Source of the DNA: Acidovorax carolinensis
GTDB taxonomy: Bacteria; Pseudomonadota; Gammaproteobacteria; Burkholderiales; Burkholderiaceae_C
Assembly (NCBI RefSeq): GCF_002157145.1
Contig: NZ_CP021361.1
Location: 372,001-436,000, forward strand
Length of the DNA stretch: 64,000 nucleotides
Direction of reading: 5' to 3'
The notes under the pieces were generated by a model. It worked only from the letters and a program-made list of their open reading frames with translations. It searched no databases and had not been told where the DNA came from. The position numbers were made by a program, and so were the translations under genes. Below, piece by piece: positions 34,124 through 42,855 of this stretch (its first letter is position 1; every line of letters begins with the position of its first letter).

Positions 34124-34930
34124 ATGTCTTCTGCTCTGAATCCTTCGCTGGCCACCCTGGCCAGCACCACGGCGCCCAAGCGCAGCCTGGGCTGGTACCT
34201 GTCGTGGGGCATCCTGCTGGTGCTGTTGGCGGCGTCCTGGAATGGCGCCGACATGCGCCCGCTGGATCTGCTGAGCGACTCGGGCAACATGGCCCGCTAC
34301 GCGGCGGAGTTTTTTCCGCCCAATTTTGGGCAGTGGCAGCTCTATTTGCAGGAGATGCTCGTCACGCTGCAGATCGCGCTGTGGGGCACGGCCTTGGCCG
34401 TGCTGACGGCCGTGCCGCTGGCCTTGCTGGCCTCCTCGAACATCGTGCCCTGGTGGGTGTACCAGCCGGTGCGTCGCGTGCTCGATGCGTTTCGTGCCAT
34501 CAACGAAATGGTGTTCGCCATGCTGTTCGTGGTGGCCGTGGGTCTGGGGCCGTTTGCGGGCGTGCTGGCGCTGTGGATCCATACCTCGGGCACGTTGGCC
34601 AAACTGTTTTCCGAGGCGGTCGAAGCCATCGACCCTCAGCCCGTCGAAGGCATACGCTCCACCGGTGCCAGTGCCCTGCATGAAATCATCTACGGTGTGA
34701 TCCCGCAGGTGATGCCGCTATGGATCTCCTTCACGCTGTACCGCTTCGAGGCCAATGTGCGCTCGGCCTCGGTGGTGGGCATGGTGGGCGCGGGCGGCAT
34801 CGGTGTGGTGCTGTGGGAGATCATTCGTGGCTTCCAGTATGCCGAGACCTGCGCGGTGATGCTCATCATTGTGGTTACCGTGAGTGCCATCGATCTGGTA
34901 TCGGCGCGCATACGCAAGGCCCTGGTCTGA
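34124..34930 (+). CDS. phnE: Phosphonate ABC transporter permease PhnE
   Basis: 268-residue inner-membrane permease with about six helices. The EAA-like coupling loop [20 protein letters not shown] (about residues 166-185) touches the ATPase. The first helix is at residues ~25-42 ([14 protein letters not shown]). [20 protein letters not shown] (about 218-237) is a hallmark of phosphonate permeases. It lies 49 nt after phnD and 21 nt before the PhnZ-like gene, so all four are probably one transcript. Confidence 0.94.
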   Translation: MSSALNPSLATLASTTAPKRSLGWYLSWGILLVLLAASWNGADMRPLDLLSDSGNMARYAAEFFPPNFGQWQLYLQEMLVTLQIALWGTALAVLTAVPLALLASSNIVPWWVYQPVRRVLDAFRAINEMVFAMLFVVAVGLGPFAGVLALWIHTSGTLAKLFSEAVEAIDPQPVEGIRSTGASALHEIIYGVIPQVMPLWISFTLYRFEANVRSASVVGMVGAGGIGVVLWEIIRGFQYAETCAVMLIIVVTVSAIDLVSARIRKALV

Positions 34931-34951
34931 GAGGCCGCGCAGGAGTCCCTC

Positions 34952-35539
34952 ATGGCCTTGACCCTGATCGACATTTCACACTTGCTGGTGACGCGCGGCA
35001 ATGCGCAGTATGGCGGCGAAGCCGTCAGCGAGTTGGAGCATGCATTGCAGTGTGCCCATCTGGCCGAGCTGGCCGGCGAGACGCCAGAGTTGGTGACTGC
35101 TGCGCTGCTGCACGACATCGGGCACCTGCTGTCTCCGCAGGACGGGGGTGCTGAGCGCGCCGGCCGCGATGGTCTGCACCAGTATGTGGCGCTGCCGTTT
35201 TTGCGGGCCCTGCTGCCGCCGGCAGTTCTGGAGCCCGTGAGGCTGCATGTCGATGCCAAACGCTACCTGTGCACCGCGGAACGCGGTTACCAGGATGCCC
35301 TCTCACCGGCGTCCCAACACAGCCTGGAATTGCAGGGGGGCGCGTACTCGGTTGAAGAGGCCGTGCAGTTCGTATCTCGGCCCTTTGCCCACGAGGCCAT
35401 CCGGCTACGCCGTTACGATGATGCGGCGAAGGTGGCCGGTCGCTCGACACCCGCGTTCGAGCATTTCATGCATACGCTGGCAACGGTCACCGCGCGCCAT
35501 GCGCTGGCCAGTCAGATGCCCGTCGCCTTGCCGGCCTGA
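34952..35539 (+). CDS. PhnZ-like HD-domain mixed-valence diiron oxygenase
   Basis: 195-residue HD protein of the phosphonate-operon group. It matches PhnZ along its length (GEAVSELEHALQCAHLAELA; AALLHDIGHLL; HVDAKRYLCTAERGY). Residues equivalent to the PhnZ active site are kept: Tyr20, Glu23, His30, His54-Asp55, His58, His76, His99, Lys103 and Asp156. PhnZ uses O2 to cleave 2-amino-1-hydroxyethylphosphonate to glycine and phosphate. The usual partner hydroxylase PhnY is not in the window; the gene instead follows phnCDE and a full C-P lyase set. It may use imported hydroxyphosphonates, or its partner may be encoded elsewhere. The exact substrate is uncertain. Confidence 0.87.
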   Translation: MALTLIDISHLLVTRGNAQYGGEAVSELEHALQCAHLAELAGETPELVTAALLHDIGHLLSPQDGGAERAGRDGLHQYVALPFLRALLPPAVLEPVRLHVDAKRYLCTAERGYQDALSPASQHSLELQGGAYSVEEAVQFVSRPFAHEAIRLRRYDDAAKVAGRSTPAFEHFMHTLATVTARHALASQMPVALPA

Positions 35540-35921
35540 GGGGCTGAAGGCTCCAGCAGTTCATAGCAAGCGTTTTTCGCTGCCTTTGTGCAGCCAACCC
35601 ACGCCCGGCTGGCGGTCTCTTCCAACGCTGTATCGCGCACCACGTTGCGGAACCGCACGTTGTGCCGGGGCCATGGGATCGTGGTGTGCCGATGGCGGAG
35701 CATTGGCATTTGCGACCCGTCTCTGTGTGCCGGGGTTCTGTGGCGCGCTTGCCGACATGCGCGGGGAATTATGGCGTACCGTGCAGCGAAGAAACCAAAG
35801 GTAAAAGAGTTGAATTCTTGCTGCAATTTCGGGGCATGGCTACCGGGTTGAAGGCTGGGGCGCGCACCACCGGGTCGGGGGCTGTTGACGTAGCAACGAG
35901 CCCATTCAAGAATGCGCCACC
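35540..35921. other. 382-bp intergenic region without a convincing gene
   Basis: Between the PhnZ-like gene and the cyclopropane synthase-like gene I see no intrinsic terminator, repeat copy or recognisable protein. A minus-strand frame at 35512-35826 overlaps the PhnZ-like 3' end and has no identifiable family. The stretch is probably leader/promoter DNA for the downstream gene. Confidence 0.5.
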
Positions 35922-37241
35922 ATGAAGAACTTGCTGCACATCCTGGAGGGGCGGCTGGAGGCGCTGCCGGTCCGCATGGCAGTTCAGTTGCCTGCGGGGC
36001 AGCGGCTGGGCGCGCGCAACGCGGCGGTCACGCTGCGGTTTAGGGATCGCATGGCGCTGTTGGCCCTGGCTTCGGGTGAAATCGGCAACGTCGGCGCGGC
36101 GATCGTTGAGGGCAAGGTGGCACTGGAAGGCAGCATGCGCGAGCTGATGGCTGCTGCCGCCGGACTGCTGACCGGGAACCCCGCGCAGGAGCCAAGCCAT
36201 ATGTGGTGGCGCCGCGTGCTCGCGCGCGCCAGATCGATGGCGGTTCACACGCTCCAGAACGATGCGCGCCATGTGCAGTTCCACTACGACCTGTCGGACG
36301 ATTTTTACGCGCTGTGGCTGGACCCGCGCAGGGTGTATTCATGTGCCTATTTTTGCGACCCCGGAATGACGCTGGCCCGCGCCCAGGAGGCCAAGCTGGA
36401 TCTGATCTGCCGCAAGCTGCGGTTGCAGCCGGGTGAGCGTTTTCTGGATATCGGTGCCGGCTGGGGCGCCCTGCTGCTGTGGGCGGCAGAGCACTACGGC
36501 GTGGACGCGACGGGCATTACGCTGTCGCGTAACCAGCACGCGCATGTCCAGCAACGCATTGCGGAGCGCGGTTTGACGGAACTGGTGCGCATCGAACTGC
36601 GCGACTACCGCGAACTGCAGGTCCAGGAGCCCTTCGACAAGGTGGCATCTGTCGGTATGTTTGAACATGTCGGGCGGGCGAAGATGAACGCCTACTTTGC
36701 CACTGTGCGCAACCTGCTGCGCCGCGGGGGGCTGCTGCTCAACCATGGCATCACGGCCGGTGGCGTGGACAACGCGCAACTGGGCGCCGGCATGGGCGAT
36801 TTCATCGAGCAGTACATCTTCCCGGGCGGCGAATTGCTGCACGCCAGTGCCGTCCTGCACGACATGGCGCAGGCTGGGCTGGAGATGGTGGACACCGAAA
36901 ACCTGCGCCCCCATTACGCCCGCACGCTGTGGGCCTGGTCGGATGCGCTGGAAGCCGTGCTGGAGCCGGCCCGCCAGGTGCTGCTGGCGCAGGTTGGGCC
37001 GGAGCGCGCGGACAAGGCGCTGCGGGCCTATCGCCTGTATCTGGCAGGCAGCGCCCTGGGCTTTGAGCGCGGCTGGATGGCCTTGCACCAGATACTGGCA
37101 GTGCGACCCGATGGCAACATGGGCTCGGGCACGATGACCGGCGCACAATCGGTCTATCCGTTCACGCGCGACTACATGTACACCACCAAGGACCGCACGC
37201 CATGCTCTACAAATTCAAGTCCCGATCCGCGCCCGATCTGA
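35922..37241 (+). CDS. cfa: Cyclopropane-fatty-acyl-phospholipid synthase family methyltransferase
   Basis: 439-residue SAM-dependent methyltransferase of the Cfa/CMAS family. It adds a methylene to double bonds of membrane lipids, or in some homologues modifies other lipids. DLSDDFYALWLDPRRVYSCA (about 125-145), the SAM loop LDIGAGWGALLLWAAEHYGV (about 178-197), FDKVASVGMFEHVG (about 240-253) and YIFPGGELLHAS (about 295) are classical. The last ~14 residues, after MYTTKDR, are read over the start of the DUF1840 gene, a 40-nt overlap. The native stop may once have been earlier. Confidence 0.9.
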   Translation: MKNLLHILEGRLEALPVRMAVQLPAGQRLGARNAAVTLRFRDRMALLALASGEIGNVGAAIVEGKVALEGSMRELMAAAAGLLTGNPAQEPSHMWWRRVLARARSMAVHTLQNDARHVQFHYDLSDDFYALWLDPRRVYSCAYFCDPGMTLARAQEAKLDLICRKLRLQPGERFLDIGAGWGALLLWAAEHYGVDATGITLSRNQHAHVQQRIAERGLTELVRIELRDYRELQVQEPFDKVASVGMFEHVGRAKMNAYFATVRNLLRRGGLLLNHGITAGGVDNAQLGAGMGDFIEQYIFPGGELLHASAVLHDMAQAGLEMVDTENLRPHYARTLWAWSDALEAVLEPARQVLLAQVGPERADKALRAYRLYLAGSALGFERGWMALHQILAVRPDGNMGSGTMTGAQSVYPFTRDYMYTTKDRTPCSTNSSPDPRPI

Positions 37242-37519
37242 TCATGCTCGAACCCCACGGGCGCCAGATCCTTCAGATCGTCGGCAAGACGCCCGGCCCC
37301 AGCGGCATCATCACGGCAGCGCAGATCCCCGGTGCCATGGCCGCGCTGGAGGCGGCCGTTGCTGCCGACGAGGCGCTTGCCGCCGATGCGCAGGATGATG
37401 CGGACGAGGATGGCGCGGAGCGCCCGGACACAGTGCGCCTTCGTCAGCGAGCGGCGCCGTTTCTCGAAATGCTGCGTCGCTCGGTCGCCGAGGGGCACGA
37501 CGTGGTGTGGGGCGCCTGA
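37202..37519 (+). CDS. DUF1840 domain protein
   Basis: 105-residue DUF1840 protein beginning MLYKFKSRSAPDLIMLEPHG, with GITAAQIPGAMAALEAAV-like middle (IITAAQIPGAMAALEAAV) and an acidic DDADEDGAERPD segment before the C-terminal helix RRSVAEGHDVVWGA. The family is common in Burkholderiales and has no known function. It starts within the last 40 nt of the cfa-like gene, so its translation may depend on ribosomes finishing that gene. Confidence 0.88.
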   Translation: MLYKFKSRSAPDLIMLEPHGRQILQIVGKTPGPSGIITAAQIPGAMAALEAAVAADEALAADAQDDADEDGAERPDTVRLRQRAAPFLEMLRRSVAEGHDVVWGA

Positions 37520-37611
37520 GAGGCCGAGAGGCTTTTGCTCACTCCCGCTCATCGCAGCAGTAGCCCGTTGCATCACCTCCAGCTGGTGCCATTGCCGCAC
37601 CGGTAACCCAT

Positions 37612-37645
37612 AAAAAAGCCGCCTGGCCCCGAGGGGCAGGCGGCT
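37612..37645 (-). terminator. Intrinsic terminator for the Bug-family gene
   Basis: Read on the minus strand: AGCCGCCTGCCCC, TCG, GGGGCCAGGCGGCT, then six T. The stem is about 13 bp with one bulged base. It lies 31 nt past the stop of the binding-protein gene and may also slow plus-strand transcripts from DUF1840. Confidence 0.85.
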
Positions 37646-37675
37646 GGTCGCGCACCGGCACGAAGCCGGGCAGGC

Positions 37676-38662
37676 TCAGTCGGCGTAGGTGCCGGCGGCC
37701 TTGATGACGGCGCCCCACTTGTCGATTTCAGCCTGCACGAATTTCTTGTGCTCGGCGGGCTCGACGCGCTTGTCGGTCACCACCACGGCGCCCAGGGCTT
37801 CCTGCTTCTTGATGAAGTCGGGGTCTTTCAGGCCTACTTTCAGGGCATCGTTGATTTTCTTGGTGACGTCGGCGGGCGTTCCCTTGGGTGCATACAGGCC
37901 GTGCCAGATGGTCACTTCAAAGTTTTTCAAACCCGACTCGGCCAGGGTGGGCAGGTCCTTCAGCGCCGGGGTGGTCAGGCGTTTGGAGGTCGTCACGGCA
38001 AAGGCCTTGACCTTCTTGCCTTCGATCTGCGACGTGGTGTTGGTGGTCTGGTCGCACAGCAGGTCGATCTGGCCACCGATCAGGTCGGTGATGGCGGGCG
38101 CCGTGCCCTTGTAGGGAACCGTGGTCATTTCGACCTGCATGGCGTTCTGGAACATCAGGCCACACAGGTGGGACGCAGCGCCCAGGCCCGCGTTGCCCAG
38201 ATTGATCTTGCCCTTGTTCTGGCCGATCCAGGCGGTGAGCTCCTTCATGTTGTTCGCCGGGATGTTGGGGCGAGCAATCAGGGTCATGGGCACATCGTTG
38301 ACCATGCCCAGGTACTCAAAATCATTCGGCACGCTGAAGGACAGCTTGCGGTACAGCGCGGGCATGGTGGACATGCCGATGTGGTTGAGCAGCAGTGTGT
38401 AGCCATCAGGGGTGGCGCGGGCCACACGGGCCGCGCCGATCGAGCTGCCGGCACCGGCCGTGTTGTCCACGACCACGTTGGCGCCCAGTGGCTTGCGCAA
38501 GGCTTCCGCGAGGTCGCGCGCGACGCGGTCAGTAGGGCCGCCTGCGGTGAAGGGAACGACCAGGGTGACGGTCTTGTCCTTGGCGGGATAGTCCTGGGCT
38601 TGTGCGCCCAGTGCTGCGATGGCTGCGGTGGCGACCAGTGCGAGTTTCAGTATCTTTTTCAC
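37676..38662 (-). CDS. Bug/TctC family tripartite tricarboxylate transporter substrate-binding protein
   Basis: 328-residue periplasmic binding protein. The Sec signal (ILKLALVATAAIAALGAQAQ) is followed by KTVTLVVPFTAGGPTDRVAR, the Bug signature. GAGSSIGAARVARATPDGYT (about 68-87) and GLYAPKGTPADVTKKIND (about 255) are also typical. Bug proteins capture organic acids and are highly expanded in Comamonadaceae and Bordetella. No TctA/TctB permease is adjacent, as is usual for orphan Bug genes. A terminator follows; a dispersed repeat and AT-rich DNA lie upstream. Confidence 0.93.
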   Translation of the reverse strand: MKKILKLALVATAAIAALGAQAQDYPAKDKTVTLVVPFTAGGPTDRVARDLAEALRKPLGANVVVDNTAGAGSSIGAARVARATPDGYTLLLNHIGMSTMPALYRKLSFSVPNDFEYLGMVNDVPMTLIARPNIPANNMKELTAWIGQNKGKINLGNAGLGAASHLCGLMFQNAMQVEMTTVPYKGTAPAITDLIGGQIDLLCDQTTNTTSQIEGKKVKAFAVTTSKRLTTPALKDLPTLAESGLKNFEVTIWHGLYAPKGTPADVTKKINDALKVGLKDPDFIKKQEALGAVVVTDKRVEPAEHKKFVQAEIDKWGAVIKAAGTYAD

Positions 38663-38757
38663 GGAATGCTCCTGTAATCTGACGCGCGATGATAACGAGT
38701 CTCCGTCAAGGGGGTATTGAGGAAAGCACTTAAAGTTTGTCAGAGATGAATTTTATT

Positions 38758-38812
38758 AATATTGGCCTCTGGTGCTTATGTGGCGAGCGCCATTCGCTAT
38801 CAATAAAATAGC
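38758..38812 (+). repeat. Dispersed hairpin repeat, copy 5
   Basis: ATTGGCCTCTGGTGCTTATG, then TGGCGAGCGCCATTCGCTAT and CAATAAAATAGC. The arms are diverged (GGTGCTT / GAGCGCC). It lies between the Bug gene start and the end of the phenylacetate-CoA ligase-like gene, both on the minus strand. Confidence 0.8.
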
Positions 38813-38905
38813 AAAAAAAGGGTAAACCCTTGTTCGTCTGTGCGGGCACGGGCCGCAACCTTGCGTGGTTGTTGCGCTGGCTCAACCCGCGCCGGCGGCA
38901 GCGTT

Positions 38906-40153
38906 TCAGCGATAGCTGCGTGCGTCTTCAATCACCCGGCCATCGTTGGGCAGGGTGCCTGGGGCCACCATTTGCACTTCGCTGCGCAGCTTCGTCACTT
39001 CGCGCACCACCTCGGCGAGCTGGCGCGCAAAACCCTCGGCGGTTTCATGCGTCTCGACCTGCAGCACCATCTGGTCGCTGGCCATTTCGCCGCTGACCAC
39101 CAGACGGGCCCGCAGCACTTGCGGAAACCGGCGTGTGATGGCGGCGATCTGGGCGGGATGCACGAACATGCCGCGCACCTTGGTGGTCTGGTCGGCGCGG
39201 CCCATCCAGCCCTTGATGCGGGTGTTGGTGCGGCCGCTCGGGCACTGGCCCGGCAGCACGGCCGAGAGGTCGCCGGTGCCAAAGCGGATCAGCGGGTAGT
39301 CGGGGTTGAGCGTGGTCACCACGAGTTCGCCCACTTCGCCTTCGGGCACCGGGTCGCCGGTGCCGGGGCGCACGATCTCGACGATCACGTCCTCGTCCAG
39401 CACCAGGCCTTCGCGCGCCTCGGTTTCATAGGCGATCAGGCCCAGGTCGGCCGTGCCGTAGCACTGGTAGCCGGCAATGCCGCGCTCGGCAAACCAGTCG
39501 CGCAGCGACGGCGGAAAGGCCTCGGCCGACAGGAGCGCCTTGGTCACGCTGGGCAGGGGCTGCTGCAGTTCGGCCGCCTTTTCGAGAATCAGCTTGAGAA
39601 AGCTCGGCGTGCCGATGTAGCCCGCGGGGCGCAGCTCGGCCATGGCCTGCACCTGCTGCTCGGTCTGGCCGGTACCGCCCGGAAACACCGTGCAGCCGAG
39701 TGCGTGGGCGCCGTTTTCCATCATCGAGCCGGCCGGCACGAAGTGGTAGCTGAAGCTGTTGTGGGCCAGCTCGCCCGCGCGGAAGCCGGCGGCGTACAAG
39801 GCGCGCGCCATGCGCCAGTAGTCGCGGCGCGTGCTCTCGGGCTCGTAGATGGGGCCGGGGCTGCTGAACACGCGCGGCATGGCCGCACCGAAGCCGATGG
39901 TGGCAAAGCCGCCAAAGACGTCGTTGCCCCGCCCTGCCTGCTGGCGTTCCTGCAGCTCATGCTTGCGCGTGACGGGCAGGCGTGCCAGTGCGGCACGGCT
40001 GGTGATGCCGGCCGGGTCCACATCGGCCAGGATGGCCGCATATGCGGCAGAGTGCGTGCGCGCATGCGCCACCTGGGTGGACAGTGCGGCGAGCAGTGCG
40101 GCCTCGCGCTCAGCGGGGTCGCGGGTTTCCAGGGCGTCGTAGAACTTGCTCAT
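38906..40153 (-). CDS. Phenylacetate-CoA ligase-like AMP-binding enzyme
   Basis: 415-residue adenylate-forming enzyme of the PaaK type. FSSPGPIYEPES replaces the usual Ser/Thr-rich P-loop (SSGTTG) near residue 95, so ATP binding may differ. LLSAEAFPPSLRDWFAERGI, YQCYGTADLGLIAYE (about 232-246), LVVTTLNPDYPLIRFGTGDL (about 275-294) and the C-terminal MGRADQTTKVRGMFVHPAQI are typical of PaaK, which makes aryl- or acyl-CoA. It is the last gene of the liv cluster, 217 nt after livF, with a repeat copy between. Confidence 0.83.
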   Translation of the reverse strand: MSKFYDALETRDPAEREAALLAALSTQVAHARTHSAAYAAILADVDPAGITSRAALARLPVTRKHELQERQQAGRGNDVFGGFATIGFGAAMPRVFSSPGPIYEPESTRRDYWRMARALYAAGFRAGELAHNSFSYHFVPAGSMMENGAHALGCTVFPGGTGQTEQQVQAMAELRPAGYIGTPSFLKLILEKAAELQQPLPSVTKALLSAEAFPPSLRDWFAERGIAGYQCYGTADLGLIAYETEAREGLVLDEDVIVEIVRPGTGDPVPEGEVGELVVTTLNPDYPLIRFGTGDLSAVLPGQCPSGRTNTRIKGWMGRADQTTKVRGMFVHPAQIAAITRRFPQVLRARLVVSGEMASDQMVLQVETHETAEGFARQLAEVVREVTKLRSEVQMVAPGTLPNDGRVIEDARSYR

Positions 40154-40184
40154 GCCATGGGTTCCTATGCGGTTGGGTTCAATG

Positions 40185-40232
40185 AAATTAGCCTCTGGCG
40201 CTTATTCATAAAGCGCAAGCAGCTATGAAATC
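40185..40232 (+). repeat. Dispersed hairpin repeat, copy 6
   Basis: AAATTAGCCTCTGGCGCTTA then TTCATAAAGCGCAAGCAGCT and ATGAAATCA. Arms GGCGCTT and AAGCGC remain paired. It lies just upstream of the CoA-ligase-like start (minus strand) and after livF. Confidence 0.85.
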
Positions 40233-40370
40233 AGGAGTGTTCGATTGCGTTGATCGGCGATGCCATCGTTGAAGCCGCCATGGCCTCGTCCCAGCGCCGC
40301 CTGTAGCCGGCTTCGCCGGGCCACCGCTTCTGGCGGTGGCACCGATGCACGAAGCGCCGCAGGGGGCATA

Positions 40371-41183
40371 TCACGCCAACCAGCGCTTGCGGCGCTTGTA
40401 GCTCTTGACGTCCTTGAAGCTTTTGCGTTCGCCGCCGCCCACGCCGAGGTAGAACTCTTTCACGTCTTCGTTGTTGGCCAGATCGGAGGCGGCGCCATCC
40501 ATCACCACGCGGCCGCTTTCCATGATGTAGCCGTAGTCGGCATATTTGAGGGCCATGTTGGTGTTCTGCTCGGCCAGCAGGAAGGTGACCTTCTCCTTGG
40601 TGTTCAGGTCTTTGACGATGTTGAACACCTCTTCCACGATCTGGGGCGCCAGCCCCATGGACGGCTCGTCGAGCAGCACCACGCTGGGGTTGGCCATGAG
40701 CGCGCGACCGATGGCGCACATCTGCTGCTCACCGCCCGAGGTATAGGCCGCCTGCGAGCTGCGGCGCGTTTTCAGGCGCGGAAAATAGTTGTAGACCTTC
40801 TCCAGGTTGGCCGCGATCTCGGCCTTGCTGGTGCGGGTGTAGGAGCCCGTCATCAGGTTCTCCTCGATGGTCAGGTGGGCGAAGCAGTGGCGTCCCTCCA
40901 TCACCTGCACCACGCCACGCTGAACCAGGTCGGCTGGCGAGAGGTTTTCGATGCGCTCGCCACGCAGCTCGATGGTGCCCTTGGTCACCTCGCCCCGCTC
41001 GCCCTTGAGCAGGTTGGAGATGGCGCGCAGCGTGGTCGTCTTGCCCGCGCCATTGCCACCCAGGATGGCCACGATGCTGCCCTGCGGCACCTGCAGCGAG
41101 ACACCCTTGAGCACCAGGATCACGTGGTTGTAGATGACCTCGATGCCGTTGACGTTGAGAACAATATTGCTGTTGGAGTCCAT
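40371..41183 (-). CDS. livF: Branched-chain amino acid-type ABC transporter ATP-binding protein LivF
   Basis: 270-residue ATPase. Walker A GGNGAGKTTTLRAI (about residue 36), signature TSGGEQQMCAIGRAL (about 155) and VVLLDEPSMGLAP (about 173) are typical LivF features. A basic C-terminal tail (KSFKDVKSYKRRKRW) is longer than in E. coli LivF. AGGAAGG precedes the ATG at 41183. Two large hairpins fill the 220-nt gap to the upstream binding-protein gene and may tune its expression. Confidence 0.9.
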   Translation of the reverse strand: MDSNSNIVLNVNGIEVIYNHVILVLKGVSLQVPQGSIVAILGGNGAGKTTTLRAISNLLKGERGEVTKGTIELRGERIENLSPADLVQRGVVQVMEGRHCFAHLTIEENLMTGSYTRTSKAEIAANLEKVYNYFPRLKTRRSSQAAYTSGGEQQMCAIGRALMANPSVVLLDEPSMGLAPQIVEEVFNIVKDLNTKEKVTFLLAEQNTNMALKYADYGYIMESGRVVMDGAASDLANNEDVKEFYLGVGGGERKSFKDVKSYKRRKRWLA

Positions 41184-41200
41184 GGTCTTGCCTTCCTGTG

Positions 41201-41237
41201 CCAATCGAAAAGGTTGCGTCACAACCCTTTCGGTTGG
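41201..41237. other. Imperfect 16-bp hairpin in the livF leader
   Basis: Left arm CCAATCGAAAAGGTTG and right arm CAACCCTTTCGGTTGG pair at 14 of 16 positions, with one more wobble, around a 5-base loop. It ends 18 nt before the livF ATG and would form in the minus-strand transcript. Confidence 0.75.
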
Positions 41238-41337
41238 CGGCTGCCCGCAGGAGCAACCGCTGATCACTGGCCGTAAAAACTGCCGCTGCCCAGGCCAGGG
41301 CCCCCGCGCAAGGACCGCCCCGCCGCGCTGGTGGTGT

Positions 41338-41390
41338 CCCCCTTCCCGAATCGCGAAGCGATTCGGGAAGGGGGAAGCGGCGCAGCCGCT
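41338..41390. other. Perfect 17-bp hairpin plus small hairpin between livK-like and livF
   Basis: CCCCCTTCCCGAATCGC and GCGATTCGGGAAGGGGG are exact complements around GAA; a second stem AGCGGC/GCCGCT (41376-41390) adjoins it. No T-tract follows on either strand, so it is not a classical terminator; mRNA-end stabilisation is plausible. I recall such sequence as common between Comamonadaceae genes. Confidence 0.85.
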
Positions 41391-41403
41391 CAGGGGGATG
41401 TCC

Positions 41404-42732
41404 TCAAGACTGGCAGTCCGCCGCATCGCGGCGCGTCATCTTCTTGTCGGCCAAGTACTTGTCGGCACCGGCCTTGACCATGGGCTTCAAGATCTGCTCA
41501 TCGGCCTGGTACCAGTCGGACGAGAAGTTGAACTTCTTGCCATCCCAGGTGTGCACCCGTGCCCAGGTGGAGCCCATGTGGTCGGCGCAGCTGGTGGACA
41601 GCGGACGCATCAGGTCCTTGAAGCCCAGTGCATCCAGTTTCTTCTGGTCGAGTGCCAGGTTTTCCATGCCCCAGCGCACCTGCTCGCCGGTCATGACCTT
41701 GCCCTTGCCAAAGCGCTCCTGGGCACGGCGCACGGCTTCGACGGCCAGCATCTGGATGATCACGCCGCGCGTGTACAGCACCGAGCCCACTTCATCCTTG
41801 GGGCCCGTGCCCTGGCCTTTGTCGTGCACGTTCTTGAGGATGTCCTGGATGACCTTCGATTGCGTACCGTAGCCGTTGAGCGCCAGGGCGTGGTACCCCT
41901 TGGCGCCTTCGCCTACGTCGCGCACATCGGGCTCGGCACCGGCCCACCACACGCCATACAGCTTGTCGCGCGGGAAGCCCGTGGCTTGCGCTTCCTTCAA
42001 GGCGGTGGAGTTCATCACCCCCCAGCCCCACAGCAGCACATAGTCAGGGCGGCTCTGACGCACCTGCAGCCAGGTAGCCTTTTGCTCCACCCCGGGCGCG
42101 GTCACCGGCAGCATCTGCAGCTCAAAACCGTGCATCCTGGCGCGTTCCTGCAGCAGCGGGATGGGCTCCTTGCCGAACGGGCTGTCGTGGTAGACCAGCG
42201 CAATCTTCTTGCCCTTGAGCTTGTCCAGGCCGCCCGCGGTCTTGCCGATATGCTGGATCAGGATGTCGGCACCGGTCCAGTAGCTGCCCATGAAGGGGAA
42301 GTTCCACTTGAAGGCCTGGCCGTCCTGCGCCACCGACAGGCCGTAGCCCAGCGTCATCAGCGGGATTTTGTCCACGGGTGCCTTTTCGGTCAGCGCGAAG
42401 GTGATACCAGTGGCCTGGGGGTCGAACAGCGACACGCCGGGCTTGCCCTTCAGGCGCTCATAGCATTCCACGCCGCGGTCGGTGGCATAGCCGGTTTCGC
42501 ATTCTTCAAAGGTGAGCTTGACGCCGTTGATGCCGCCGTCGCGCGCATTGATCATCTTGATGTAGTCCTGCTTGCCGTTGGCCCATGGCACGCCGTTGGG
42601 TGCGTAGGGGCCGGTGCGGTACGACAGCAGCGGGAAGAACTGCTCCTTGGCTTGCGCGAAGGCGCTGGTCGTCATGGACGACGCACCTGCAGCGACCACG
42701 GCAGCGGCGATCACGAGTTTCGAAAGCTTCAT
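41404..42732 (-). CDS. Branched-chain amino acid-type ABC transporter substrate-binding protein
   Basis: 442-residue LivK-like periplasmic protein with a Sec signal (KLVIAAAVVAAGASSMTTSAFAQ, cut near residue 27). EQFFPLLSYRTGPYAPNGVP starts the mature domain. GVKLTFEECETGYATDRGVE (about 70-90) and ALVYHDSPFGKEPIPLL (about 187) are the Peripla_BP_6 pattern. The association with two CoA ligases suggests aromatic or carboxylic acids rather than amino acids as ligand, by inference. livM lies 123 nt upstream. Confidence 0.9.
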   Translation of the reverse strand: MKLSKLVIAAAVVAAGASSMTTSAFAQAKEQFFPLLSYRTGPYAPNGVPWANGKQDYIKMINARDGGINGVKLTFEECETGYATDRGVECYERLKGKPGVSLFDPQATGITFALTEKAPVDKIPLMTLGYGLSVAQDGQAFKWNFPFMGSYWTGADILIQHIGKTAGGLDKLKGKKIALVYHDSPFGKEPIPLLQERARMHGFELQMLPVTAPGVEQKATWLQVRQSRPDYVLLWGWGVMNSTALKEAQATGFPRDKLYGVWWAGAEPDVRDVGEGAKGYHALALNGYGTQSKVIQDILKNVHDKGQGTGPKDEVGSVLYTRGVIIQMLAVEAVRRAQERFGKGKVMTGEQVRWGMENLALDQKKLDALGFKDLMRPLSTSCADHMGSTWARVHTWDGKKFNFSSDWYQADEQILKPMVKAGADKYLADKKMTRRDAADCQS

Positions 42733-42855
42733 GGATGTCTCCTTTGATGAATGTGTTGAAGCACGGGGAAAACCAGATGGTTGGACAGTTAACGCGTCAA
42801 TGCAGGCGGTCCGTATCGGGAATTGCGAGTAAGGGGTTTCCTCTGCGGCGGCTCT

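Noticed and set aside
35512..35826. A 104-codon minus-strand frame after the PhnZ-like gene
   Set aside because: It overlaps the 3' end of a well-supported gene, has no ribosome site or family that I can name, and its composition is mixed.
41338..41374. The 17-bp hairpin as an intrinsic terminator
   Set aside because: No run of T follows on either strand and the operon continues into livF.
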